Shown in pieces: positions 35,773 through 44,890 of a stretch of 48,867 nt of DNA. The position numbers and the translations under genes are program-made. The notes under the pieces were generated by a model that made no database searches, was not told the DNA's origin, and saw only the letters and a list, made by a program, of their open reading frames with translations. The stretch is taken from assembly GCA_024680815.1 (NCBI GenBank), contig JAILBQ010000080.1, forward strand, positions 1 to 48,867, given 5' to 3'. The first letter of the stretch is position 1; every line of letters starts with the position of its first letter. The stretch comes from Lachnospiraceae bacterium (GTDB lineage: Bacteria > Bacillota > Clostridia > Lachnospirales > Lachnospiraceae).

Positions 35773-38700
35773 ATGCCCAAAAGCGGAAGCGGACAGATAA
35801 CAGATCACAAAAAAGCGGAAAAAAACGGAATTCATGCGGGAGTACCCCGGCAGGAAACCGTGAGCAGAGCGCCGGCGGCAGGAGACGCGCCGGGATCGGC
35901 GGGCGGAGCGGCAAAAGAGGAAGACGAGCGCAGCGCGTATTTTATGCGGATGCTGGAGCATTCCCGGGACGAGAATCTGAGGCTTCAGCTGAAGACAGAG
36001 CAGGAATTTCAGGACATCGACCTGGGCGAGTGGGCAGTAGTGCATACTATTCCGGATAATAAGCTGGCCGTGGCCGGGAAGCAGGGGGCAAAGGGCAGGA
36101 CCGAGGCGGATCGGGTGAAAGCTGCCAGGGCGAAGAATCCTCTGGCGGATGCCTGTACCATAAGGGAGCTGCCTCTCCTTACACAGTATTTTCAGCAGAA
36201 TAACGTGCTTACAGAGGATGCCGACAAAACCCGGATCCGTTTGACTCCGGCCCTGGGATCGGTCGGAGTCCTTCCCTATATTGTTCCGGGAGACAGTGCG
36301 GCGGATAAAGCTGAGAAGCTTGAACAGCAAAGAGCCAATGTGCCGGTATTAAAAAAGCTTGTGCAGGCCATCGTGGAGACGGATTTCAGTCCGGAAATGC
36401 TGACGGACGAATATCTTTCCAGACATATAGCGGAGGTATATGACTACGCTCTTAAGCTGAGATATTACAACAATGTTATCGTACCGTCGCACGGTTATTT
36501 TCTTGAGGAGCTGACGGAAGAAGAGAGAATGGTGTTAAAGACCCGCAGCGGTATGGCGGAGTCTTTAAAAAGGCTGCTGGAAGTCCATATGGAAAATCAC
36601 GGCATACTCCTCAGTGAAATTGAAGAAGACGGGGTTGTCGGAAGAAGCTATTCTGTCAGGGAGATGGACGCCTATACGGCAAGACGCACCGAATTTGAAG
36701 ATTTTGAGGCTTTAAGAGAGGATTTTCTGACGAAGACATATCTGAACGAGGAGATAAGAACGGCCCGTCTGCTTGCATTTGACGAGAATTTCAGATCCGG
36801 AAACGTTCTGAAACGTATGTCCCGGAGGATCGGGGGCGATCTGTCTGTAGTGCAGTCCTGTGCAGATGAAATCCGGGTTGCGTTCGGGGAGGCAGGGAAA
36901 GCGTTAAAATTCCGGGATTCGGTTTTTGAGGAGCAGAAGACACTCCTGGAAGAGATAACAGACAAAGAGGAGCTGCCGGAAAATTTTGAAGGGATTCTCG
37001 CTGAGATTGCGAAGAACAATAAAATCGTGCTTCTTGCCACAAAACATGCCGATCACTACAGCGAATTCATCGAATTCGGCCTCGGCAATACGGAAAGTGT
37101 TTCGGAGGAGACCCTTAAATTCCTGGAAAGCGAAAATCAGGACAGCCTCCTTAAGGTGGTGCAGTTCAGAAACAGTATGGACAGCCTCGAAAAGGCGGCT
37201 CTCTTACACGACGGCGGGAAGCTTTCGGATTACGACCCCTTAAACTCCGAAAGGTTCCTGGATGATCTGGCTGTGGCGAAGGCAAAGGCGGAAAGTGTCA
37301 GGGATATTCTGGAGAAGGGCAGGACAAACAGGTCTCAGGCAGAGGATGAGGCTGCAGTTATCGCCAGGGAATATCACCTTGTAAAGGCGGAGAATAAAGA
37401 CTTTTCCGGCAGCTTTATAGATCCGTATATGGCTCAGGATACCTTTATATGGATAGTGCTGGCCACTCAATACGAGACAACAGAGGATACTCCCGCTGCT
37501 TTCAGAAAGGAGATAGCCGATAAGGGTGTACGTCCGTTTTTGGATGTGCTTACGGCTATGACGCCGGAAATGCTTGAAGAAATGAGGGTAAAACCTGATA
37601 CCTACATTGGCACTCCCGCATACTGGCAGAACAGAACCCTGCTGGGGCTCATAGCGGACGGGGGAAAGGCCGAGGCTCTTATGAGGCTGTTCCGGAAGCA
37701 CGACATTGCCTTAAGTGACGAGCTGTATATCGGGATACGTGCCCTCTCGGAGACAGCGAGGGAAATGTATGCAGGATACGAGCTGCATGACGAGAAAATG
37801 ACGGATCCTCTTACGGTACTCGTTTCTGATGAGAAATATGCACCGAAGCTTGGCGGCATCGCGGGAAAGCTTTCGGAAAAGGCGACGGGGGCGGATGAGA
37901 GGCTGAGGAAAACGGCTGAGGCACTCGTGCAGGCGAGAGCAGGAGAGATGCTTAAAAGGGAAGACTTTATGGAACGCCTTGACCGGGAGAAGGAGATGCT
38001 TGCTGCCCCTCTTAAGGCGGAAGAAAAGAAGCTTCAGCCTTATTACGGGGACGAGGGGGAGCGCACTCTCTTTGCCTCATACAGGCTTGCCGTAAAAAGT
38101 GAACAGTATGAGGAGGAATTTCCCGCTTCCCATGAAAGCATTGCGCTTTGGGGCAGCAGGATGGACGGTCTCTACGGCGGCGCCGGAAGTATTATGTTGT
38201 TCCGGAGATTTCTTAAGGAGGTAAAAAAGGACAGAAACGGAGCCCCGGTTGACGAAGAAGAGGTGAGGGCAAATTACGATGAGAACAACGCCGATATAAG
38301 GGATTTTGTTTCGGGTAACATCGAAAGGCGCAGCCGGGTATTGGAAAAGATAGGCTTAAGCGTGCTCTACAGGGACGGGAAGAGAACTGAGGGAACGGCG
38401 TTTCTCAGCCCGGATCCCCGGTATGCAAGCTATGATTTTATCCATGACAACTATATCGAGGTACGGGAATATTGCCTGAAGATGGAAGCCTTTAAGGAAT
38501 ATTACAGGCTGTTCCCGGACATTTTCAACGGAGGACTCTTCAGCGAAGCGGAAAGGAGAGCCTTTAAGACCAATATAATCGAAAATGAGGCTCTGAGTGT
38601 CCTCACAGAGGCGGTAAAGGAATTCGGCCTGCTTTTCGGCATACCTGTTCCCGGTTCGAAAAGAGCCGAAAAGCTTTCAAAGGAGGGAATCGATGAGAGG

Positions 38701-41700
38701 AGGAACCGCCTGAAGGAGCTGTTAACCGGGGACTTAAGCAAACTGACCGTAAAAAAGCAGGATAAAAAGGAAGCAAAGCCGAAAAAAAAGGCTGCAGCAG
38801 ACGCTGCCCCGAAAGCGGAGCAGCCGAAAGAGACGGAGCCTTTTCCTGAAGCGGAAGATGTCGATGAATTTGCAGGGGAGCTGGAGAAAGAGCTTGCCCG
38901 GTGCGAGAGGGCGCCTTATGACGAGATTTTGCGCAGGAGGGCAGCCGGAAGCTTTGCCTCCGCGGAAGAGGAAAAGCAGTGTCTTGAGAGACTCAAAATT
39001 GAATATACCCAAAAAGCGACAAGGCTCAGGAAAAACCGGAAATACCTGACCGAGCTTAAGGGGGTGCTGGACGGAAGTCTTGCTGAGATACATCCCGAAG
39101 CCATGGTATTTGCCATGGAGAACGGGATTGATGTATTCGAAAAGGAACAGGTTGAGCGCTGTCGGTTCAATCTGGAAAAAGCAGCCATGGGAACTGCGCT
39201 CTACAACAATGACGATGAGGTCAGGCTGCGTCTTATGATGAAGGCTGCGGCAGGGGATCTTAAGGAAACAATGTCGGAGACGCAGATTCACAGGTGGCGG
39301 GAGAAATTCGGTGCGAAAGCCGAAGGCATAGGCGATCCCGACTTTTTCAGACAGCTCTTGAAGCCCGTCCGCAGGGATTGTCTCGGCCGGGTTCTGGAGG
39401 GTTACAGGGAAAACGACGAAGCGAACAGAGCTGTTATAGAAGCCTTTCTGACTGACGATAAAGCCGGTATTGAGGCCTTTCTTCACGAGCTGGGAACGAG
39501 GGTTGCCGGTATTTCCGATAAGTATTCCGCGAACCTTACAGTGGACGAATTAAAGAGAAATACCGAAGAAGGCTATAAAGCAAACCTCCTGGGGAATCTT
39601 TTCAGAACCGTCTATGCGCAGTATATGGACTTCTTTGAGAGCGGGAGCTTTTCTGCCGAAGAGAAACGAAAGCTCAGGACGATGGGTACGGAAAGTGAGC
39701 TTAATGAGGGCAGAGAGGCATACTGGGATGCCCTTACAAGACAGCTTGGTCTTGAAAAGGATCTTAAGGATATGAACCCCGGTGAGGGTGTAACCTTCCA
39801 TGTGGTAAGGGACATGGCTCCTGAGGAAATGCGGAGAGCGGAGTCCTTAGTCAGTATAGGAAGGGCAAAGCAGCAGAAAATCGGGGACGCTTACGCAGCA
39901 AACGCTCAGCGGATTGATGAGCTCAGCACACTTATGGCTGCGCAGGCTGTAAAGAAAGGTGATAAGGAGGCAGGCAGCAGGGCGGGACTTTTCGGCGCAG
40001 TAAGGGCGCTCCTTTTCGGCGTTACAAAGGACGGAGCCGTAAAGGACATAAGCCGTGAGAAGAAGTCTTTCCTGTCCGGATTCCTGGACCGCTTCAGGAA
40101 GAAGAACGAAGAGGAAAAGGCACCGGTAAGTAAAAAAGCTCCGGCCAGGCGGGTAAGGAAGGAGATACCTGAGCCTGAGCTTACCGAGGAAGAGGAGCTT
40201 AAGGAAATACAGGAAGAAAATGCAGATGCGGATATCGGAACCGTAAGGATTGCAAGGCTTTTGGGCAGCTACTTCGGGGAAGGCGGCCATAAGACTTTCG
40301 GAGAAGACGGTACTGCGTCTGACGCAGAGCTGAAGGCGCACCTTGACCATCTGCTGAAGAGGAGGTTCGACCCGAAGAGGATTGATGACGAGTATCTTAT
40401 TATACATGCGGCCGAGCTCTATGAGTATTCTTTAAGCCTTAAGGATATTCCAAAGCTTAAGAGGCTCTATCCCGCATATTTTGCGGCGCTTACCGGCGAA
40501 GAGAGGGCCGGGATCGAAAAAAGAGTCTGCTATGCCGAATACATCGACAAGGTGCTGAAGGAGCATTTCGCCCTGCACTGTATAGATGTACAGGACGGAT
40601 ACGTCAGGTGGACACCCGAGTATGGCGTATTAAGCGGGCGTGATAAAAAGTCGGTTAAGGACTGGGCCGAATTGCGCCGCCATAATTTTGAAGGCGCAGT
40701 GGAGGCGCTTAAGGAAAACCTTTCCGAACAGGGTCTTAAGATTTTACGGGCCAGACTGTTAAGTGACGACAAGTCTTTAGACGGCGGGTTTGAGCGCACC
40801 TATATTCAGAAAATCGAAGCCGCGGCGTTGGAGGGAGTTGCCGGAACATATGCGGCCACGCTTTCAGTGGCCCTGGGGCAGGAGATTGCGAAGAGAAATA
40901 CTACTCTCGGGGATCTCTCAAAAGCGCTTTTACAATTTGATCAGGCCAGAGCCAACACGGATAAGGCTGCACTGGACAAGGCCCGTAAGGATGTCGAGGT
41001 GCTCAGCGAAAGGCTTTCGGCTGAAACGGACGGAGTGAGTGAATACTATGACCTCCTCAGGTTTGCAGTGGGCGATATACCGTTTATCCCCGGCAGCAAG
41101 GTAAGTCAAATGGCCGAGAAGGCCTCTAATGGCACAGATAAGAGAACTTTCGTGCTTTACAGGGGGCTTCTCTCCGACCTTGTTATAGAAGCCGGGCATA
41201 AGGCTCTGGAGCAGGACGAAGCGGAGAAGGAGGCCAGGTTAAAGGCCATGCAGGAGGCTCAGGCAAATGCTCTGTCTGCGCTTGAAAAGGCTCAGGCAAC
41301 CCTGGCTAAAGCGCCTGTGGAAGCAGCGGCTGTAACAGAGGAAAAAGCGGAAGGTGCCGGGCCCGGGGACGCGCCGGTTTCGCTGACACTTGCGGAGCAG
41401 GGGATGAAGGATATGCGGCCTTCGGCGACAAAGAAAAAGGAAGCCGAAGCTGAGGAAGAAGCAGTGCTTTCGGAGGCCGAGACAGAGGCGGCAAGGCTCG
41501 AGGCGGCAAAACGGAACGCGGCGGTTGTACGGGCGGAAGCGCGTGAGGTGTCAGGAAAAGATGTAGGCGAGCTTATCCATTATACTGTAGCCGCAAAGAA
41601 CAGGGTGGTGGAAATCTTAAGTCGCGAATGGCCTTTTATTCAGGAGCTGTTAGGGCAGGAAGCGAAAATACCGGAGAACGGGGATGACCTTGCGACAATA

Positions 41701-42948
41701 CGGATGCTTCTGGAGGTTGAGATCGCCAGAACGGATGACGACGGAAAAGTTGTGATAGACACCAAAACAAAACAGCCCATACAGGATCGCGTCTTTGACA
41801 GTCAGGTAAGCCCCATCGCGGCAGAATGCTTTAACTGGCTTAGAAATTATTATGCGGCCTATAAAAATGACGAAGAGGCCCTTGAGGCGGAAAGACATAT
41901 GGAGGATTATATTCCCGAGGTTCACGCGGAGGTAAGATACACCCTGCCCTATGAGCTTCAGGGAACCAATAACTGTTACTGCTGTACTGCCGCCGCTCTC
42001 TTCAACCAGTTTATGATGAACGCGGACGGCAGGACAACCCTTACCGAAAGCGAACGAATCACCCAGACACAGCTTCGTAATTTCCGGCCCGAGTACAGAA
42101 GCTATGAGGAATTCAAGAGGATTTTCCTTGCAGCCCTGAAGCTTACGGAAGACAGCGTTGAGCCTGAAGAGGGTAAAGTGGAGGGAAAAGTTTATACAAT
42201 GAAGGAGGCGGATATACGGGCTGAATACGATCGTGCCGTTGAGGTTTCGGACAGGTTCATGGGGGACGGGAAAATCGGTATCGGGAGTATCTTTGAGATT
42301 GCCGACTTTTTACTTCAGAAAAGGCAGGATTTCGCGATGTTCAGAATGAAGATCAGTACGCCCGCATTTAACGAGGGCTCCGATGCTATTCCGCTTTCTC
42401 CCGAAGAGAAGGAGGAGCTGTATATCAGGCAGAAGACGGCCTTCATCCATCAGGTGGGTGCGATCTTAAGTCAGGGAAATCTGGCAGGTATACTGGAGCA
42501 TGGTGAAAATGAAATGAAGCATTACAGAACGATAACGGCCATACACGGAAACGTGGTCACCCTGATGGATTCCCTCCACCCGGAAAGGCGGGACAGTGTA
42601 ACCGTTGAGGAATTGATGAAAAGGCATTTTACCGGAAATAATGTGGAGCTTACCTGGCTTGAAAAGATTGATGATCCGGCCTCGTTTCTGGAAAACAAAT
42701 CAGGTCTCGCCGTAAAATATACACCGGAGGAAGGCTTTACCCAGACCGCCGCTCACGGTTTTTCGGTTGAAGAGGCGCATAATGTGGCACAGCGCTTAGG
42801 AGTGCTGGACGGAATGGGAGAGATAGTACCCGGATTTCTCGAGGAGGCTCCGAACGGTCATTTAATACCTGCCGATGTACTCATGTTTGACACGGCGGTA
42901 TATCTGCCCGCAAAGAATAAGGCTGCGGCTTCGGCGGGCACAGACTGA
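35773..42948 (+). CDS. Giant helical protein with C-terminal C39/papain-like cysteine peptidase domain (locus B)
   Basis: The 2391-residue product is mostly charged helix, with no signal peptide or clear membrane segment. A helical module of about 70 residues appears three times, near 212, 892 and 1539; the first and third share DEYL, then a spaced H-AE-Y-Y-L pattern, and the three share an ER. Low-complexity Lys/Ala/Glu linkers at about 990-1020, 1450-1490 and 1810-1920 separate the parts. The C-terminal part has a cysteine-peptidase pattern: QGTNNCYCCTAAAL (Q2063, C2068-C2071), then HYRTITAIHGNVVTLMD (H2250, D2266), as in C39 and papain-like folds. It could process itself, a partner or a host protein. 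A strong AAAAGGAGGGGG site precedes the ATG. I do not know this protein family. Confidence 0.75.
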   Translation: MPKSGSGQITDHKKAEKNGIHAGVPRQETVSRAPAAGDAPGSAGGAAKEEDERSAYFMRMLEHSRDENLRLQLKTEQEFQDIDLGEWAVVHTIPDNKLAVAGKQGAKGRTEADRVKAARAKNPLADACTIRELPLLTQYFQQNNVLTEDADKTRIRLTPALGSVGVLPYIVPGDSAADKAEKLEQQRANVPVLKKLVQAIVETDFSPEMLTDEYLSRHIAEVYDYALKLRYYNNVIVPSHGYFLEELTEEERMVLKTRSGMAESLKRLLEVHMENHGILLSEIEEDGVVGRSYSVREMDAYTARRTEFEDFEALREDFLTKTYLNEEIRTARLLAFDENFRSGNVLKRMSRRIGGDLSVVQSCADEIRVAFGEAGKALKFRDSVFEEQKTLLEEITDKEELPENFEGILAEIAKNNKIVLLATKHADHYSEFIEFGLGNTESVSEETLKFLESENQDSLLKVVQFRNSMDSLEKAALLHDGGKLSDYDPLNSERFLDDLAVAKAKAESVRDILEKGRTNRSQAEDEAAVIAREYHLVKAENKDFSGSFIDPYMAQDTFIWIVLATQYETTEDTPAAFRKEIADKGVRPFLDVLTAMTPEMLEEMRVKPDTYIGTPAYWQNRTLLGLIADGGKAEALMRLFRKHDIALSDELYIGIRALSETAREMYAGYELHDEKMTDPLTVLVSDEKYAPKLGGIAGKLSEKATGADERLRKTAEALVQARAGEMLKREDFMERLDREKEMLAAPLKAEEKKLQPYYGDEGERTLFASYRLAVKSEQYEEEFPASHESIALWGSRMDGLYGGAGSIMLFRRFLKEVKKDRNGAPVDEEEVRANYDENNADIRDFVSGNIERRSRVLEKIGLSVLYRDGKRTEGTAFLSPDPRYASYDFIHDNYIEVREYCLKMEAFKEYYRLFPDIFNGGLFSEAERRAFKTNIIENEALSVLTEAVKEFGLLFGIPVPGSKRAEKLSKEGIDERRNRLKELLTGDLSKLTVKKQDKKEAKPKKKAAADAAPKAEQPKETEPFPEAEDVDEFAGELEKELARCERAPYDEILRRRAAGSFASAEEEKQCLERLKIEYTQKATRLRKNRKYLTELKGVLDGSLAEIHPEAMVFAMENGIDVFEKEQVERCRFNLEKAAMGTALYNNDDEVRLRLMMKAAAGDLKETMSETQIHRWREKFGAKAEGIGDPDFFRQLLKPVRRDCLGRVLEGYRENDEANRAVIEAFLTDDKAGIEAFLHELGTRVAGISDKYSANLTVDELKRNTEEGYKANLLGNLFRTVYAQYMDFFESGSFSAEEKRKLRTMGTESELNEGREAYWDALTRQLGLEKDLKDMNPGEGVTFHVVRDMAPEEMRRAESLVSIGRAKQQKIGDAYAANAQRIDELSTLMAAQAVKKGDKEAGSRAGLFGAVRALLFGVTKDGAVKDISREKKSFLSGFLDRFRKKNEEEKAPVSKKAPARRVRKEIPEPELTEEEELKEIQEENADADIGTVRIARLLGSYFGEGGHKTFGEDGTASDAELKAHLDHLLKRRFDPKRIDDEYLIIHAAELYEYSLSLKDIPKLKRLYPAYFAALTGEERAGIEKRVCYAEYIDKVLKEHFALHCIDVQDGYVRWTPEYGVLSGRDKKSVKDWAELRRHNFEGAVEALKENLSEQGLKILRARLLSDDKSLDGGFERTYIQKIEAAALEGVAGTYAATLSVALGQEIAKRNTTLGDLSKALLQFDQARANTDKAALDKARKDVEVLSERLSAETDGVSEYYDLLRFAVGDIPFIPGSKVSQMAEKASNGTDKRTFVLYRGLLSDLVIEAGHKALEQDEAEKEARLKAMQEAQANALSALEKAQATLAKAPVEAAAVTEEKAEGAGPGDAPVSLTLAEQGMKDMRPSATKKKEAEAEEEAVLSEAETEAARLEAAKRNAAVVRAEAREVSGKDVGELIHYTVAAKNRVVEILSREWPFIQELLGQEAKIPENGDDLATIRMLLEVEIARTDDDGKVVIDTKTKQPIQDRVFDSQVSPIAAECFNWLRNYYAAYKNDEEALEAERHMEDYIPEVHAEVRYTLPYELQGTNNCYCCTAAALFNQFMMNADGRTTLTESERITQTQLRNFRPEYRSYEEFKRIFLAALKLTEDSVEPEEGKVEGKVYTMKEADIRAEYDRAVEVSDRFMGDGKIGIGSIFEIADFLLQKRQDFAMFRMKISTPAFNEGSDAIPLSPEEKEELYIRQKTAFIHQVGAILSQGNLAGILEHGENEMKHYRTITAIHGNVVTLMDSLHPERRDSVTVEELMKRHFTGNNVELTWLEKIDDPASFLENKSGLAVKYTPEEGFTQTAAHGFSVEEAHNVAQRLGVLDGMGEIVPGFLEEAPNGHLIPADVLMFDTAVYLPAKNKAAASAGTD

Positions 42949-42989
42949 CAGAGGCCGGGTGACTGAACGGAAAGGAAACGCGGATTCTT

Positions 42990-43832
42990 ATGGTAGTAAG
43001 AGAGATAAGTACGGACGGGCTCGAAGGGCTCAGAGAAATAATGGATCCCGATGTGGCGGAAAATATCGGAAGGGAAGGCTTTAAAGGACTCGGGGTTTTT
43101 GACCGCTATACCGCGGAGTTTCTCGCCGGGATGGTATGGGAGTTTTTTGAAGACGGGGAGGAAGCAAGGATTGAGTGGCTTAAGTCTTTAAGCCCTGCTG
43201 CAGGAGAGCTGCTTTTTGAGGAATATGCAGGAGCGGCGGCCGGGGACGGGATATTGAGAACCGGGGTAGAGATACCCTTAGGAGACCAGGCTGTTGAGGA
43301 GCTGCTTTTACGGGAAAATTTCGAACTCGAGCTGGGGGAAAGCGAGGATCTGTATATTACCCTTGGGGAGCTTGGAGTACTGAAGAAAAAAGTGCCTGAA
43401 GGCGCAGGAGGCGTCAGATCAATAGACACTCTTTCATCGAAGCAGTTTGAGAGGGCGCTGAAGGAAGCACTTAAGCAGGGCCGGAAGATAATAAGCCCCG
43501 ATCTTGACAGAATGCCGATGTATTACTTTGACAAGGATGTTTCAAGCGTCTTCGTCGACGGGGACGGGGAAATCCGGGGGCTTTTCCTTCTTCACCTGAC
43601 AGCCTCGGGGAAACTTAAGTCGGAGCTCATATATGCGAAGAAACCCGATACAGGGAGATGTCTCCTTAATATGATAGATTTTTCGATCAGAGCGGCAGAG
43701 AAGCTCTACCCTGAGAATACGGTGGTTATCCTTCGCAGAAACAAGGCGGATGCCAGAGCGCTTACGTCCAGACTCCTGCCGGATGCGACGGGACGGGATG
43801 CAGTCAGGGGCGTACAGGGGGCAATACCTTGA
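42990..43832 (+). CDS. Degenerate tandem-GNAT-like protein closing locus B
   Basis: The 280-residue product resembles the 34915 protein in length and layout. The C-terminal half (about 190-275: strand IRGLFLLHL, then SELIYAKKPD, a long helix, TVVILRRNKADARALTSRL) follows the same order as the second half of that protein. The N-terminal half lacks the RxxGxG acyl-CoA motif and is unusually acidic (LGESEDLYITLGELGVL), so catalysis is doubtful. It lies 41 nt after the giant gene in the same orientation. A binding or chaperone role towards the giant protein is conceivable, which is inference. Confidence 0.6.
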   Translation: MVVREISTDGLEGLREIMDPDVAENIGREGFKGLGVFDRYTAEFLAGMVWEFFEDGEEARIEWLKSLSPAAGELLFEEYAGAAAGDGILRTGVEIPLGDQAVEELLLRENFELELGESEDLYITLGELGVLKKKVPEGAGGVRSIDTLSSKQFERALKEALKQGRKIISPDLDRMPMYYFDKDVSSVFVDGDGEIRGLFLLHLTASGKLKSELIYAKKPDTGRCLLNMIDFSIRAAEKLYPENTVVILRRNKADARALTSRLLPDATGRDAVRGVQGAIP

Positions 43833-43857
43833 AGGCGTTGAAAAGATTTGCTATACT
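43829..43857 (+). promoter_or_regulatory. Promoter of the DUF975 gene
   Basis: TTGAAG (43829-43834), 17 bp and TATACT (43852-43857). The -35 overlaps the stop codon of the preceding locus B gene. Confidence 0.65.
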
Positions 43858-43888
43858 GAACCTCAAAAAAAGAAGAGGATAAGGTCTT

Positions 43889-44776
43889 ATGTGGAACAGA
43901 CAGGAACTGAAGGCAAACGCCAGAATTAATTTTCAGAGAAACTACTGGCTCTCGGTTGTGGCAGCTTTTATTACCACCTTCTGCCTTGGAGGCGGAGGCG
44001 GTCTGGCGGGAATCCCCAGCTACAGCAATCTGGTGCTGAGAGAAGACGACAGTCCGTTTTCCTCGGGCTTCGGTTTTGATCAGGCGATGTTTCTGGTGAT
44101 AATGACTATTGTGCTTACGATTATCGTGGTAGCTTCACTTTCCGGCCTGGCGTTTTCGGCATTTCTCCTGCTGCCGCTGGAGACGGGCTGCTGCCGCTTT
44201 TTTCTGGACAATCACAACGGACCGGCGAAGCTTAATGCGCTAGCCTTTTCCTTTCAGCATTCCTATCTAAACATAGTTAAAACGCAGTTTTTAAAGACGC
44301 TTTATCTCTTCCTGTGGATGCTGCTTGCATTTGTACCGGAGATAATCACGGCCGTCGTTGCCGTAAAGGCGTTCCTTAATCCCTTTGCCCTTATCGGAAT
44401 GGCCTTTTTATCCTGGATATTCATGATCCCGATGTTAATTAAAAGCTATTCCTACAGGCTTGTTTCATATATTCTTGCCGATGATCCGGATATGCCTGCC
44501 GGAGAGGTGCTTCGTATGTCTTCTCATTTTATGAGCGGGCAGAAGTGGAATGCCTTTGTGCTGGATCTTTCCTTCCTGGGCTGGAAAATCCTCTCTTTCT
44601 TTACGCTGGGGGTGCTGGCGATATTATATGTAAATCCATACATTTACAGTGCCAACGCGGAGCTTTATCTCTGTGTCCGCTACCACATCGCGGAGCGGAA
44701 CATGGGTGGCGTTACGGGCGGGGGCGTTCCGCCGGTTCGGGAAAACGTCGAGGTTGTGGAAGGAGAGGTGGAGTAA
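43889..44776 (+). CDS. DUF975 family integral membrane protein
   Basis: The 295-residue protein starts MWNRQELKANARINFQRNYW, the usual N-terminal signature of DUF975 proteins, and has about five to six membrane segments. The family is common in Firmicutes; its function is unknown. The acidic C-terminal tail (VRENVEVVEGEVE) is cytoplasmic-looking. It has its own promoter and is followed by the glnA promoter only 6 nt after its stop, so it is probably monocistronic. Confidence 0.85.
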   Translation: MWNRQELKANARINFQRNYWLSVVAAFITTFCLGGGGGLAGIPSYSNLVLREDDSPFSSGFGFDQAMFLVIMTIVLTIIVVASLSGLAFSAFLLLPLETGCCRFFLDNHNGPAKLNALAFSFQHSYLNIVKTQFLKTLYLFLWMLLAFVPEIITAVVAVKAFLNPFALIGMAFLSWIFMIPMLIKSYSYRLVSYILADDPDMPAGEVLRMSSHFMSGQKWNAFVLDLSFLGWKILSFFTLGVLAILYVNPYIYSANAELYLCVRYHIAERNMGGVTGGGVPPVRENVEVVEGEVE

Positions 44777-44781
44777 ACACC

Positions 44782-44810
44782 TTGACGTGAGGGAATCACG
44801 TTGCTATAGT
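44782..44810 (+). promoter_or_regulatory. glnA promoter with a dyad in the spacer
   Basis: TTGACG (44782-44787), 17 bp and TATAGT (44805-44810). The spacer is mostly a palindrome, ACGTGA (44785-44790) with TCACGT (44796-44801), in the place where a repressor would block RNA polymerase. It does not match the GlnR consensus TGTNAN7TNACA. Confidence 0.75.
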
Positions 44811-44824
44811 TGTTTTATGGAACA

Positions 44825-44864
44825 AAGGCGTTCAGGCAAAGGAGATGCTTTGCCCGGGCGCCTT
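44825..44864 (+). promoter_or_regulatory. Leader hairpin of glnA mRNA
   Basis: Within the leader, AAGGCG (44825-44830) pairs with CGCCTT (44859-44864) and GGCAAAG (44835-44841) with CTTTGCC (44848-44854) around the hexaloop GAGATG; TGATTTT follows. The downstream regulator has an ANTAR domain, which binds hexaloop RNA hairpins to prevent termination. However, this loop does not fit the usual A1/G4 rule, so the link is only suggestive. Confidence 0.5.
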
Positions 44865-44890
44865 ATGATTTTAGACAAATGGAGGAAAGA

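Noticed and set aside
35773..42948. Giant protein as a Tc/RTX/polymorphic toxin
   Set aside because: No RTX, RHS, YD or LXG repeats, no secretion signal and no pore-forming segment are seen. The protease signature alone does not make it a toxin.
44825..44864. Firm call of an ANTAR-responsive terminator in the glnA leader
   Set aside because: The hexaloop does not fit the A1/G4 rule, no second hairpin is evident and the following T-run is weak. It is kept only as a candidate leader hairpin.
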